Position numbers and translations under genes: made by a program. DNA of 48,255 bases from an uncultured Clostridium sp. (lineage in GTDB: Bacteria > Bacillota > Clostridia > Lachnospirales > Lachnospiraceae), in contig CAMNRM010000040.1 in NCBI GenBank assembly GCA_946553025.1, positions 1 through 48,255 on the forward strand, read 5' to 3'. The first letter of the stretch is position 1. Each line of letters starts with the position of its first letter. Positions 24,303 to 31,978 of the stretch are shown piece after piece. Under the pieces are notes generated by a model that saw nothing but the letters and a program-made list of their open reading frames with translations, was not told the DNA's origin and searched no databases.

Positions 24303-25493
24303 ATGGATAAGCAGGAGTTTTTACAACATTATCTGGTCGAACGCCACGGGACGGACAGCATGAAGTGGGACGGCCTGGAAGATAAGTTTGGAGAGGGAGA
24401 AAAGGATCTTCTGGCGATGTGGGTTGCCGATATGGAGTTTAAGACCTGTGATGCCGTGGTGGAAGCGATGGAAAAGCGCTCGCGGCATGGGGTATTTGGC
24501 TATAGTATTGTGCCGGATGCCTATTATTCGGTGTTTTCACAGTGGATGGAAAGGCGTTATCATTTTCCGGTAAAAAAGGAATGGCTGCGGTTTTCTACCG
24601 GATGCGTGACGGGGATTTCCTGGATGATCCATGCGTTTACCAACCCGGGGGATGCCTGCATGATCTTAACTCCGGTATATTATCCCTTTCACAATGTTGT
24701 AACCAACAGCGGGCGGAAGCTGGTAAAGGTGGATTTATGTTACCGGGACGGATATTTTACGATGGATATCGAAGCCATAGAAAAGGCGATTGTGGAAAAT
24801 CAGGTGAAGATGTTTCTTTTATGTTCGCCGCATAATCCGGCTGGAAGGGTGTGGACGGAAGAGGAACTGGATCGGGTGCTGGCGGTCTGTCAGAAGTATA
24901 ATGTGCTTGTGGTCAGCGATGAGATTCACCAGGATATTGTCTTTGAGGGCAGGAAGTTTGTCCCTGCAGCGGTGGTTTGCGGCGGGAAATACAGGGATAT
25001 TGTGATTACCCTAAATTCGGCGACAAAAACTTTTAATCTGGCGACACTGATTCATTCCCACATTATTATTACCAATGAAAAGCTGATGGAAGGCTATGAT
25101 CGGTTCGCCTCTGCCTTAAACCGCACGGAAGTCAGCATTATGGGCATGGTGGCAACGATGGCAGCTTATCAGCACGGGGAAGCGTGGTTAGGGAATGTGC
25201 TGGAAGTGATTTGGGATAATTATGCTTATCTGAAAGAAACACTGGAAAAAGGGCTTCCCGGGGCGAAGGTGTGCTGTATGGAAGGGACGTATCTTCCCAT
25301 GGTTGACCTGCGGGCCTGCGTAGAGCCGGAAAAGACGCAGGACTTTGTCCAGAAAAGATGCCGCCTGGGCGTGGATTATGGCGAGTGGTTTGGAGAGAAG
25401 TATCAGGGGTTTGTCCGTTTTAACCTGGCAACCGCCCCGGCGTATGTAAGACAGGCGGTGGAGAGAATGATTGCTGAGGGGAAGAGAGGATAA
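24303..25493 (+). CDS. PLP-dependent C-S lyase, PatB/MalY type (second copy)
   Basis: A 396-residue PatB/MalY paralogue of the operon's first gene. Shared features are WVADMEF near residue 40, CSPHNPAGRVWTEEELD, SDEIHQDIVF, and Schiff-base Lys242 in SATKTFNLAT. The two are clearly related but diverged along their length, so they may handle different S-conjugates or form a mixed enzyme. AAGGAGG precedes the start, 50 bases after the transporter stop. It is the last gene of the operon, followed by a terminator. Confidence 0.9.
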   Translation: MDKQEFLQHYLVERHGTDSMKWDGLEDKFGEGEKDLLAMWVADMEFKTCDAVVEAMEKRSRHGVFGYSIVPDAYYSVFSQWMERRYHFPVKKEWLRFSTGCVTGISWMIHAFTNPGDACMILTPVYYPFHNVVTNSGRKLVKVDLCYRDGYFTMDIEAIEKAIVENQVKMFLLCSPHNPAGRVWTEEELDRVLAVCQKYNVLVVSDEIHQDIVFEGRKFVPAAVVCGGKYRDIVITLNSATKTFNLATLIHSHIIITNEKLMEGYDRFASALNRTEVSIMGMVATMAAYQHGEAWLGNVLEVIWDNYAYLKETLEKGLPGAKVCCMEGTYLPMVDLRACVEPEKTQDFVQKRCRLGVDYGEWFGEKYQGFVRFNLATAPAYVRQAVERMIAEGKRG

Positions 25494-25532
25494 AAGGACA
25501 GAGAAGCCGTTTAATATCAAAATAAGTGAGTA

Positions 25533-25573
25533 AAGGCGCATGGAACAGAAAATGGTAAACCATGCGTCTTTTT
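25533..25573 (+). terminator. Terminator of the patB-ridA-M20-yfcC-patB operon
   Basis: AAGGCGCATGG (25533-25543) pairs with CCATGCGTCTT (25560-25570), followed by a run of T. It lies between convergent genes and could act in both directions. Confidence 0.8.
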
Positions 25574-25646
25574 GTATATTAGGATATTCCGGAAGGTGTT
25601 TCATATCTTACCGGACGAAGTCTGCCCATTCCGAAGGGTTTTGCGT

Positions 25647-26258
25647 TTACGAGTGCCCGGATGGGGATGATTTCTGCGGTGATGCCATGTTTTTGGCTTT
25701 GCAGATAAGCTGGGTCATGGTTCCCATCGGGCAGTAGACACACCAGGAGCGGGGCTTGAATAAAATCATAGTAATCAGGCCAAGTACGGTGGAAGTAAGC
25801 ATTACGCTGTAGAAGCCAAAGGCAAACTGCGCGACGCCGTCGGAGAACAGGGTGCCGTGATAGGCCCAATGCCAGGGAAGTTTGAAGGTCCAGAGCAGGG
25901 TTACGGCGGTTTTTAAGTCGTTTGTCCCGGCAAATACCAGCCAGGTGTTCCACAGCATTTGAAAAAACATAATAAAGAAGAAAATTAAAAATCCATAGCG
26001 GAAATACTTGGATTTCATCCACCTGGGAACGTCTTTTTTCCGGGAAAGACCAAATCTGCCGCCGATAAGGGAAAATAGCTGCCCTCTGCCGCAGTATCTG
26101 TTACAATAGGCTTTATTTCCCCGGATAATGGAGATAAGAAGGGGAATAAAGAAACAGAGAAGCCCCAGCCAGGCAAATAAGATATTGAAAAATCCCAGAA
26201 TCAGATAAGTAAGGGAAGCGATCCAAAGGTAATCGTACCAGTTCTTTTTTTCTTTCAT
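25647..26258 (-). CDS. Membrane 4Fe-4S protein (NapH/RnfD-like electron carrier)
   Basis: A 203-residue protein with four or five hydrophobic helices and two cytoplasmic cysteine motifs, YCNRYCGRGQLF and SWCVYCPMGTMTQ. These resemble the CxxxCP-type clusters of NapH/CcoG/NosR-like proteins, here split between helices. It would pass electrons between soluble ferredoxin and a membrane partner. The start ATG overlaps the ferredoxin stop (TGATG) and has GGAGGTGATT upstream, so the two are co-translated and likely a functional pair. The extra C-terminal tail (KNMASPQKSSPSGHS) is hydrophilic. The physiological partner is not in the window. Confidence 0.8.
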   Translation of the reverse strand: MKEKKNWYDYLWIASLTYLILGFFNILFAWLGLLCFFIPLLISIIRGNKAYCNRYCGRGQLFSLIGGRFGLSRKKDVPRWMKSKYFRYGFLIFFFIMFFQMLWNTWLVFAGTNDLKTAVTLLWTFKLPWHWAYHGTLFSDGVAQFAFGFYSVMLTSTVLGLITMILFKPRSWCVYCPMGTMTQLICKAKNMASPQKSSPSGHS

Positions 26259-26452
26259 CACCCAATCACCTCCAGTTCAATAACACTTGCGGGACATTCC
26301 TTCGCACATTTTCCGCACCCGACGCACAGGTCCTGACGAATATTGGCATAGATGCCGTCGGGGATGGAGATTGCATTTCTTGGACAGACTTTTATACAGC
26401 ATCCACAGGCAACACAATCCTGAATACTGACTACTGCTTTTCGCTTTGCCAT
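26258..26452 (-). CDS. Two-cluster 4Fe-4S ferredoxin
   Basis: A 64-residue ferredoxin with two classic motifs, DCVACGCCIKVCPRNAI and LCVGCGKCAKECPASVI, each binding one [4Fe-4S] cluster. ATG 26452 is chosen for AAGGAG just upstream. It is the first gene of a two-gene unit with the Fe-S membrane protein. The promoter region holds TATACT and, 34 bases upstream of its last base, the palindrome shared with the thioredoxin gene. Confidence 0.93.
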   Translation of the reverse strand: MAKRKAVVSIQDCVACGCCIKVCPRNAISIPDGIYANIRQDLCVGCGKCAKECPASVIELEVIG

Positions 26453-26483
26453 GGTGATTCTCCTTGTAAAATAAATTTTTTTC

Positions 26484-26489
26484 AGTATA
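26484..26489 (-). promoter_or_regulatory. -10 box of the ferredoxin promoter
   Basis: TATACT on the minus strand. No good -35 box is present, as expected where an activator bound near -41 replaces it. Confidence 0.55.
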
Positions 26490-26511
26490 CCGAAAATAGT
26501 AAATGGATTCA

Positions 26512-26524
26512 GTGACAAAGTCAC
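26512..26524. promoter_or_regulatory. 13-bp palindrome upstream of ferredoxin, second copy
   Basis: GTGACAAAGTCAC, identical to 18878-18890, with TTCA also shared on one flank. Its centre is 34 bases from the end of the ferredoxin -10. It lies in the gap between the divergent ferredoxin and RelB-like genes, so it could act on either, but the thioredoxin parallel points to ferredoxin. Confidence 0.65.
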
Positions 26525-26562
26525 GCTTTTTTGTAAAAATTATAGGATTTGAAAGCTATTGC

Positions 26563-26591
26563 TTGCGAAATGATTCATTTTTGAATATAAT
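26563..26591 (+). promoter_or_regulatory. Sigma-A promoter and possible operator of the RelB/PIN pair
   Basis: TTGCGA (26563-26568), a 17-base spacer and TATAAT (26586-26591). The spacer holds ATTCA-TTTT-TGAAT (26573-26586), a small inverted repeat placed where a RelB-type antitoxin would repress. Confidence 0.7.
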
Positions 26592-26619
26592 AAAAGAAAA
26601 AAGAAAGGAGAGTATTAGC

Positions 26620-26916
26620 GTGAAAACTATAAGTATAAGATTGGAAGATACATTATATGATGAATTAAGTGAAATGCTTAACGCGATGGGGCAGACAAAA
26701 CAAACTTTTTACGAGTCTTTTACCAGAATGGCATTAAGGGAACGGCGAATACCTTTTATTATATCTGCACCAATCCAAACAAAACCCCAAAATGTACAGG
26801 ACAAATTAGAGGCATTTGCAAGATTAGAAGCATCCAGAAAATTATTTTCTGAATCAATAGAATACGATGTAGAAAGAGAGGAAGCTATGAATGCAAAATA
26901 TGGCAGTGTTGATTGA
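26620..26916 (+). CDS. RelB/DinJ-like antitoxin
   Basis: A 98-residue protein starting at GTG with AGAAAGGAG nine bases upstream. The N-terminus KTISIRLEDTLYDELSEML is a ribbon-helix-helix DNA-binding domain, and RRIPFIISAP matches the RelB/DinJ family. The C-terminal part, rich in charged helices, would wrap the toxin. It overlaps the toxin gene by 26 bases. RelB/DinJ antitoxins usually pair with RelE/YafQ toxins; here the partner is a PIN-domain protein, a less common combination. Confidence 0.87.
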   Translation: MKTISIRLEDTLYDELSEMLNAMGQTKQTFYESFTRMALRERRIPFIISAPIQTKPQNVQDKLEAFARLEASRKLFSESIEYDVEREEAMNAKYGSVD

Positions 26917-27313
26917 TACCAATGTTTTGCTTAACTATATTACGAACAGGGAGGATAAATACCTTAATGAATCCATTAGAATTGTTGAGTTATGTGCGTT
27001 AGGAAAGATTAATGGTTATATAGCATTTCATACGCTTTCTACTTTATGGTATGTATTGCGAAAGAAGAATGATAAAGAGAGAAGAGAAAATTTGAGAGAT
27101 ATTTGCATGATTTTTTCAGTTGTATCTGCATCACAAACAGAAATATTAGATGCAATAGAAAAAGACTCTTTTGCAGATTTTGAGGATTGTTTGCAGGATA
27201 AATGTGCAAAAGAGGTGGGTGCAGATTATATAATTACCGTGAATGAGAAAGACTTTACAAATTCGGAAATTGAAGCAATTAATCCTTATGAATTTTTGAG
27301 AAGAATAAAGTAA
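26891..27313 (+). CDS. PIN-domain toxin (VapC-like ribonuclease)
   Basis: A 140-residue PIN protein. AVLIDTNVLLNYI carries the first catalytic Asp. DFEDCLQDKCAKEVGADYIIT carries the later acidic residues, and FTNSEIEAINPYEFL closes the fold. Such toxins are Mg-dependent RNases that cut tRNA or rRNA and stop growth. ATG 26891 is preferred (GAGAGG upstream); an ATG three codons on is also possible. Tight overlap with the antitoxin gene is typical of a type II pair. Confidence 0.88.
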   Translation: MQNMAVLIDTNVLLNYITNREDKYLNESIRIVELCALGKINGYIAFHTLSTLWYVLRKKNDKERRENLRDICMIFSVVSASQTEILDAIEKDSFADFEDCLQDKCAKEVGADYIITVNEKDFTNSEIEAINPYEFLRRIK

Positions 27314-27339
27314 AAAATGAGATAGAGTGTGAACAGTAC

Positions 27340-28197
27340 ATGGAAAAATGGGATTTATATACGAAATATCGGGAAAATACCGGGAAAACGCATATTCGGG
27401 GAGAAGTGATTCCTGATGGCTTTTATCACTTGGTGGTTCATGTGTGGATACGCAATCGCAAAGGAGAATTTCTTATATCGCAGCGTTCTGCTAACCGGCC
27501 AACCTATGCGCTGATGTGGGAATGCGTCGGCGGTTCGGTGTTAAAGGGGGAAAGCAGTATAGAAGGGGCGCTCCGGGAGGTAAAAGAAGAGGTAGGGCTT
27601 AATCTTAATCCAAGTGCCGGCAAAGTTATTTTTTCTAAAATTCGCAGTAAAGATCCCCGATATACCGATAAGATATTTAATGATATTATGGATGTATGGC
27701 TGTTTGACTATGATGGGGAATTGCATCTGGAGGAAGCCACGACGGATGAAGTGGCGGTCTGTCAGTGGATGTCGGCTGCAGAAATCAGAGAGTTGCATAA
27801 GAAGAAAATATTAGTGCCGACACTGGATTATTTTTTCTGTGCAATGGGAACGGATGAACCGGATTATCGTTATATTATTGGAAAAATGGTAAAGGGAAGA
27901 ATTGACCGTCCATTAGGAAGTTCACATCCCCGGTATCCTGAATTAATTTATTCCGTAAACTATGGCTATATTGAAGGTGTATTTGCCGGTGACGGCGAAG
28001 AACAGGATGTGTATGTATTTGGAGCAGACAAGCCCTTAAAATATTTTGAAGGAAAAGTCATTGCGGTATGGCATCGTTTTGATGATACAGAAGATAAATG
28101 GATCGTATCTTTGGATGGAAGCGATATTCCTGATGAAAAAATCTTAGGCGATATTGCTTTCCAGGAACAGTTTTTTTATGGGAAATTATACCAATAA
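27340..28197 (+). CDS. Nudix hydrolase fused to a pyrophosphatase-like domain
   Basis: A 285-residue two-domain protein. Residues 1-165 are a Nudix domain whose box is complete: GGSVLKGESSIEGALREVKE followed by EVGL fits GX5EX7REUXEEXGU. It resembles the IPP-isomerase-like, YfcD-type Nudix group. Residues 175-285 resemble a short inorganic-pyrophosphatase-like family of Firmicutes (IDRPLGSSHPRYPELIY, NYGYIEGVFAGDGEEQDVYV), in which the DxDPxD motif of true family I enzymes is replaced by DGEEQD. A Nudix domain that releases diphosphate joined to a diphosphatase-like domain would be a logical tandem, but the second activity is unproven. The ribosome site is weak; the gene lies 26 bases after the PIN toxin. 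Confidence 0.85.
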   Translation: MEKWDLYTKYRENTGKTHIRGEVIPDGFYHLVVHVWIRNRKGEFLISQRSANRPTYALMWECVGGSVLKGESSIEGALREVKEEVGLNLNPSAGKVIFSKIRSKDPRYTDKIFNDIMDVWLFDYDGELHLEEATTDEVAVCQWMSAAEIRELHKKKILVPTLDYFFCAMGTDEPDYRYIIGKMVKGRIDRPLGSSHPRYPELIYSVNYGYIEGVFAGDGEEQDVYVFGADKPLKYFEGKVIAVWHRFDDTEDKWIVSLDGSDIPDEKILGDIAFQEQFFYGKLYQ

Positions 28198-28272
28198 TGT
28201 GAGGTAAAGGTGAGTATCAGGTGTTACTAAAAATATAAGAAAAAGACAGGTTAAAGCGGGAGGAAACGGGCA

Positions 28273-28932
28273 ATGAAAAAATTTGATATTAAAAGTCTGG
28301 CGGCAGGAGTGCTTATCGGCTCATTGGGAATAACGACGGTATTTGCGGCTACGGGGATTAAGTCGGCGGTTTTAAGCAGCACCAGGATTGTACTTAACGG
28401 AGAAGTTCTGCCGCTGGATAAGCCGGTACTTTCTGTTACTTTGGACAATGCGCAGGATGCAGGGCTTTATGTGCCGGCAAGTACATTGCTGGAAAAACTT
28501 GGGTATACGGTGTGGCATGATGGGGGAACGGATTGCCTGCATCTTGTTTCCAACGTACCTGGAAATCCATTTTCTCCGAATACGGACGGTCTTTCGCAGG
28601 GGGCTGCCGGAGAAACGGCTTCTGCGGAAAATACAGTGAATGGAACGATGGTTATGCATGTAACGAATCATCCAGGACAGAAAAATATCGCAGAATCCGG
28701 TTCATTTACCGCAGAAGATAATCAGAAATTAACTCTGGCAATTTTTTCGGATATTCAAGGCGGAACGGTGGATTTATTTTTATTTGATCCAAACGGGAAA
28801 GAGCAGCATATGGTGATTGGTGCAGAGAACAGTGTAAAGGAAATTGCGCTGGAAAAAGGAACATGGAAGTATAATTGTTCGGGAATATTTCGAGATGGCG
28901 GGGATGTACAGATTATGGGGATAATTCAGTAA
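28273..28932 (+). CDS. Secreted protein with copper-amine-oxidase-N-like (stalk) domain
   Basis: A 219-residue exported protein. The signal peptide (MKKFDIKSLAAGVLIGSLGI) ends near TTVFAA. Residues 30-95 fit the copper amine oxidase N-terminal/stalk domain common in Clostridia (IVLNGEVLPLDKPVLSV, LYVPASTLLEKLGYTVWHD). The C-terminal half is a beta-rich domain resembling a small jelly-roll or pre-peptidase-type fold. It is probably bound to or shed from the wall; there is no LPXTG or lipobox. GGGAGGAAA precedes the start. Function is unknown. Confidence 0.75.
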   Translation: MKKFDIKSLAAGVLIGSLGITTVFAATGIKSAVLSSTRIVLNGEVLPLDKPVLSVTLDNAQDAGLYVPASTLLEKLGYTVWHDGGTDCLHLVSNVPGNPFSPNTDGLSQGAAGETASAENTVNGTMVMHVTNHPGQKNIAESGSFTAEDNQKLTLAIFSDIQGGTVDLFLFDPNGKEQHMVIGAENSVKEIALEKGTWKYNCSGIFRDGGDVQIMGIIQ

Positions 28933-28952
28933 AAAGTCTGGCAAACTTTTCC

Positions 28953-28982
28953 TTGATTTTCACGATAGAAGAGGATTATACT
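28953..28982 (+). promoter_or_regulatory. Sigma-A promoter of the dehydrogenase gene
   Basis: TTGATT (28953-28958), an 18-base spacer and TATACT (28977-28982) lie 55 bases before the start codon. Confidence 0.65.
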
Positions 28983-29037
28983 ATTAGTACAGAAGTAAAA
29001 AACAAGGTAAATGTTTTTGGCAAAGGAGGTTTTTCTT

Positions 29038-30063
29038 ATGGGCAAGATTAAAGTTGTACAGTACGGATGCGGCAAGATGAGCAAATATACGCTGCGTTAT
29101 CTGTATGAAAAGGGAGCACAGATCGTAGGGGCGATTGATGTAAACCCGGAAATTGTCGGTATGGATGTGGGGGATTATGCGGAACTGGGTGTGAAAACCG
29201 GAGTTCTGATCAGTGACAATGTCGATGAAGTTTTAGACAACACCGATCCCGATATCGCGGTTGTCACCTTATTCAGTCTGGTAAGCGACTGCTATGATCA
29301 CTATGTAAAATGTTTAAGCCGCGGAATCAGCGTGATTACGACCTGCGAGGAAGCGACCTACTGCTGGACCACCGATCCGGTGCGGGCAAATCAGCTGGAC
29401 GTGCTGGCGAAGGAAAATAATTGTACCTTTGTGGGAAGCGGCATGGAAGATACTTTCTGGGTAAATATGGTCGGCATGGTTGCCGGAAGCTGCCACACGA
29501 TTAAAAAGATTGAGGGCGAAGTAAGCTACAATGTCGAAGAATACGGACTTGCCTTGGCAAAAGCGCACGGTGTAGATTTAACGCCGGAAGAGTTTGAAAA
29601 GCAGATTGCGCATCCCGAAGTGTTAGAGCCTTCCTATGTATGGAATTCCAACGAAGCCCTGGCGGCAAAGATGGGCTGGACGATCAAGAGCCAGACGCAG
29701 AAATGCGTTCCGTATTTCCATGACAGCGATATCTATTCCTCCACCATGGGCAAGGATATTAAGAAGGGCAATTGCATCGGCATGGCAGCCGTGGTAACGA
29801 CGGAAACCTTCCAGGGCCCGGTGATTGAAACCAAGTGTATCGGCAAGGTTTACGGCCCGGACGACGGGGATATGTGCGACTGGAAGATTACCGGCGAGCC
29901 GGATACCGAGTTCCATGTTGTAAAACCGGCAACTGTGGAGCACACCTGCGCAACCATTGTCAACCGGATTCCCAGCGTGCTGCGTGCACCAGCCGGACTG
30001 ATTACCATGGATGAACTGGATGAGATAGAATATATGACTTATCCGATGGAGTTTTATTGCTGA
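29038..30063 (+). CDS. 2,4-diaminopentanoate dehydrogenase-like oxidoreductase
   Basis: A 341-residue NAD(P)-dependent enzyme of the Ord/DAPDH group, related to dihydrodipicolinate reductase. The N-terminal Rossmann motif is [17 protein letters not shown]. The segments [33 protein letters not shown] and [12 protein letters not shown] are typical of the group. In Clostridia, Ord oxidises 2,4-diaminopentanoate in oxidative ornithine breakdown, next to ortAB and oraSE. None of those genes is here, so the substrate may be a related amino acid. ATG 29038 has AAAGGAGG upstream, and the gene has its own promoter. Confidence 0.78.
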   Translation: MGKIKVVQYGCGKMSKYTLRYLYEKGAQIVGAIDVNPEIVGMDVGDYAELGVKTGVLISDNVDEVLDNTDPDIAVVTLFSLVSDCYDHYVKCLSRGISVITTCEEATYCWTTDPVRANQLDVLAKENNCTFVGSGMEDTFWVNMVGMVAGSCHTIKKIEGEVSYNVEEYGLALAKAHGVDLTPEEFEKQIAHPEVLEPSYVWNSNEALAAKMGWTIKSQTQKCVPYFHDSDIYSSTMGKDIKKGNCIGMAAVVTTETFQGPVIETKCIGKVYGPDDGDMCDWKITGEPDTEFHVVKPATVEHTCATIVNRIPSVLRAPAGLITMDELDEIEYMTYPMEFYC

Positions 30064-30102
30064 ATGGAATCATAGGAAGTAAAAGCAAATTATAAGAATC
30101 CA

Positions 30103-30200
30103 AAGTGAAAAACAGGAAGCAAAAGTGGAAAACAAGAAGAAAATAGAAAGCAAAAGTGGAAAACAAGAAGCAAAAGCGGAAAATAGAAAGCAAAAGCAAA
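30103..30200 (+). repeat. A-rich tandem repeats of about 20 bases
   Basis: Units of the form GAAGCAAAAGTGGAAAACAA recur about four times with small indels (for example from 30116, 30148 and 30168). The 30064-30263 gap otherwise shows no gene. Purine-only strand bias is strong. Confidence 0.6.
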
Positions 30201-30263
30201 AAAACGGAAAAAGATAAGCTTCCATCAGCAGCCAGAGGTTTTTGGTGAAAGACTGAGAAAAAG

Positions 30264-30315
30264 AAAAGCAGAGAACGGACTGCATTGGATTGCGGTTGGT
30301 GCTCTGCTTTTTGCT
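30264..30315 (+). terminator. Terminator after the dehydrogenase gene
   Basis: AAAAGCAGAG (30264-30273) pairs with CTCTGCTTTT (30302-30311) around a 28-base loop that can fold further, with T following. Downstream, 30310-30380 holds four drifted copies of TTGCTGCTGTCTTT and no gene. Confidence 0.65.
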
Positions 30316-30423
30316 GTTGTCTTTCTGTTTCTGTCGTGCTTGCTGCTGTCTTTATTGCTGCTGTTTGCTGTCGTCTTTTGCTACCGCCTTTTAAAGATTT
30401 TATTTCCCTTTCTATTCCGGATA

Positions 30424-30448
30424 TGGTATAATTGACCCATTAGTGGGT
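30424..30448 (+). promoter_or_regulatory. Wadjet operon promoter with overlapping palindrome
   Basis: TGGTATAAT (30424-30432) is an extended consensus -10. ACCCA-TTAG-TGGGT (30435-30448) follows at the probable transcription start, as an operator or a 5' hairpin. The -35 region is weak. The jetA start is about 107 bases downstream, a longer leader than most genes here have. Confidence 0.6.
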
Positions 30449-30538
30449 TTGTCTGTAAGTTATTTCTATTTCATAATTAAAAAATGGGTGCCAAAAATAA
30501 AATTTACTGTTAATTTACTTGAAAGAAACGAGAATCTT

Positions 30539-31978
30539 ATGATGAATTTATTCGATAAAATCCCCTCCGGTTTTTTTAACTGCTTAGCGAGCGGGAGCAA
30601 TAATCGTATTTATGCAGACTGTCTGCAGATTATCTATGAACAGTACGACCGGGAGATTACCTACCGGATTTCCAGGAACAGGATTCGCGATGCGCTTGCC
30701 GCGTATTTGCTGGAAAATCATATTGATTTTCTGGATCAGGACAATGAATCCGATGATGCAAAATCCCTTAAAGGTGAACGAAATTATAATGATATGGCAA
30801 ATGGAATTATCCGAAAATTCTGCTCGAAAGATATTGGATGGCTGGAGGAGGAATCGGATGATGCTACCTATGAAAAGCACATTATCATGACGGAAGAGGG
30901 AATTTTATTAGTCGAATTTTTACAAAATCTAATTAAGCCCGAACGCGAAGAATTTTCCAGTTATATTTTTAATATCTATAATGTTCTGCAAAATAAGGAA
31001 CAGTGGCGGCAGGACCCTTATGTTGACGCCCTGAAAAATGTTTACCGCAATGCACGTCTGTTATCAAAGTCGCTGAAGCGCCTGGCGACCTTTATTAAAA
31101 AGATTATTGAGCGGATGGTTAAGGAAGAAACCCTGGAAAGTTTAACTGAAAATCTTCTGGAATACTGCGACGGCAATTTTATCCGCGAATATGCAAGGCT
31201 GACGAAGCAGCAGAACATTCATATTTATCGTTCATTCATTAAATCCCGCTTAGAAGAAATGCAGAATAATCCCGAATTAAGTGAACTTCTGTACATCGGC
31301 TGTGCGCTGGAGGAAGGTATAGAGGAAGAAAAAGCAAGGGAAATGGTTTTGGATATGCTGCAGGCGACAAAGCGTTTTCTCGCCGAAGATTATGATCGGA
31401 TTATGCGGGATATTAAGCATAAAATCAATATTTATTTACAGATTGCCATTGGCCGTGCGCGGTTTTTAAGAAACCGTGAGGCAGATATGCGGGGGAATGT
31501 GGAACAGACCATACGCTATCTTGTCCGCGAAATGAACCAGATTGGCTGGAGGGAGGAAATTCCCGAAGAGATGCGGGGGTTATTTTCTCTGGATCGACAT
31601 GAATTTATCGATACCGGCTCGCTTCGCTATCCAAGGAAACCAAAAACCATTCAAAGAGAAACCGTGGTTGAACTGGAGGAAATGAGTGAAGAGGATGTAT
31701 TAAGAACACAGGCAGCACATGAAAAGGAAGCCTATAACCCCTATGCAAAGGAAAAGATGAAGGAATACTTAGAAGCCGTGATGAATAAGAAAACCACTAT
31801 TTCCTGCGAACACCTCCCCATGCAGGGAAAGCGGGATCTGCTCTGTGCATTGTCAGCCATTGCCTACAGCGATGAAAACGGCTATGCGGTGCAGTTGGAG
31901 GACGGCTATCTTCAGGTTAATGAACTGCTTCTGCGGAGGTTTTCGATAAGCAGGGCAGATGATAAGCAGGGCAGATGA
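30539..31978 (+). CDS. jetA: Wadjet defence protein JetA (kleisin-like)
   Basis: A 479-residue protein that I assign to the JetA family of the DUF5716 type from its opening (NLFDKIPSGFFNCLASGSN), its mostly helical make-up and its gene order. JetA is the kleisin subunit that bridges the JetC ATPase heads. With JetB and JetC it forms an SMC-like motor that extrudes loops on incoming plasmid DNA so that JetD can cut it. ATG 30539 (or the adjacent 30542) is chosen; the ribosome site is weak, and codons upstream encode an unlikely hydrophobic stretch. The last residues (ISRADDKQGR) come from a 16-bp tandem repeat that carries the stop codon, so repeat-number changes would alter the C-terminus. 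Confidence 0.88.
   Translation: MMNLFDKIPSGFFNCLASGSNNRIYADCLQIIYEQYDREITYRISRNRIRDALAAYLLENHIDFLDQDNESDDAKSLKGERNYNDMANGIIRKFCSKDIGWLEEESDDATYEKHIIMTEEGILLVEFLQNLIKPEREEFSSYIFNIYNVLQNKEQWRQDPYVDALKNVYRNARLLSKSLKRLATFIKKIIERMVKEETLESLTENLLEYCDGNFIREYARLTKQQNIHIYRSFIKSRLEEMQNNPELSELLYIGCALEEGIEEEKAREMVLDMLQATKRFLAEDYDRIMRDIKHKINIYLQIAIGRARFLRNREADMRGNVEQTIRYLVREMNQIGWREEIPEEMRGLFSLDRHEFIDTGSLRYPRKPKTIQRETVVELEEMSEEDVLRTQAAHEKEAYNPYAKEKMKEYLEAVMNKKTTISCEHLPMQGKRDLLCALSAIAYSDENGYAVQLEDGYLQVNELLLRRFSISRADDKQGR

Noticed and set aside
30002-30199. Hydrophobic frame on the minus strand across the A-rich repeats
   Set aside because: Phe/Leu runs arise from the purine-rich repeat read on the other strand; no ribosome site.
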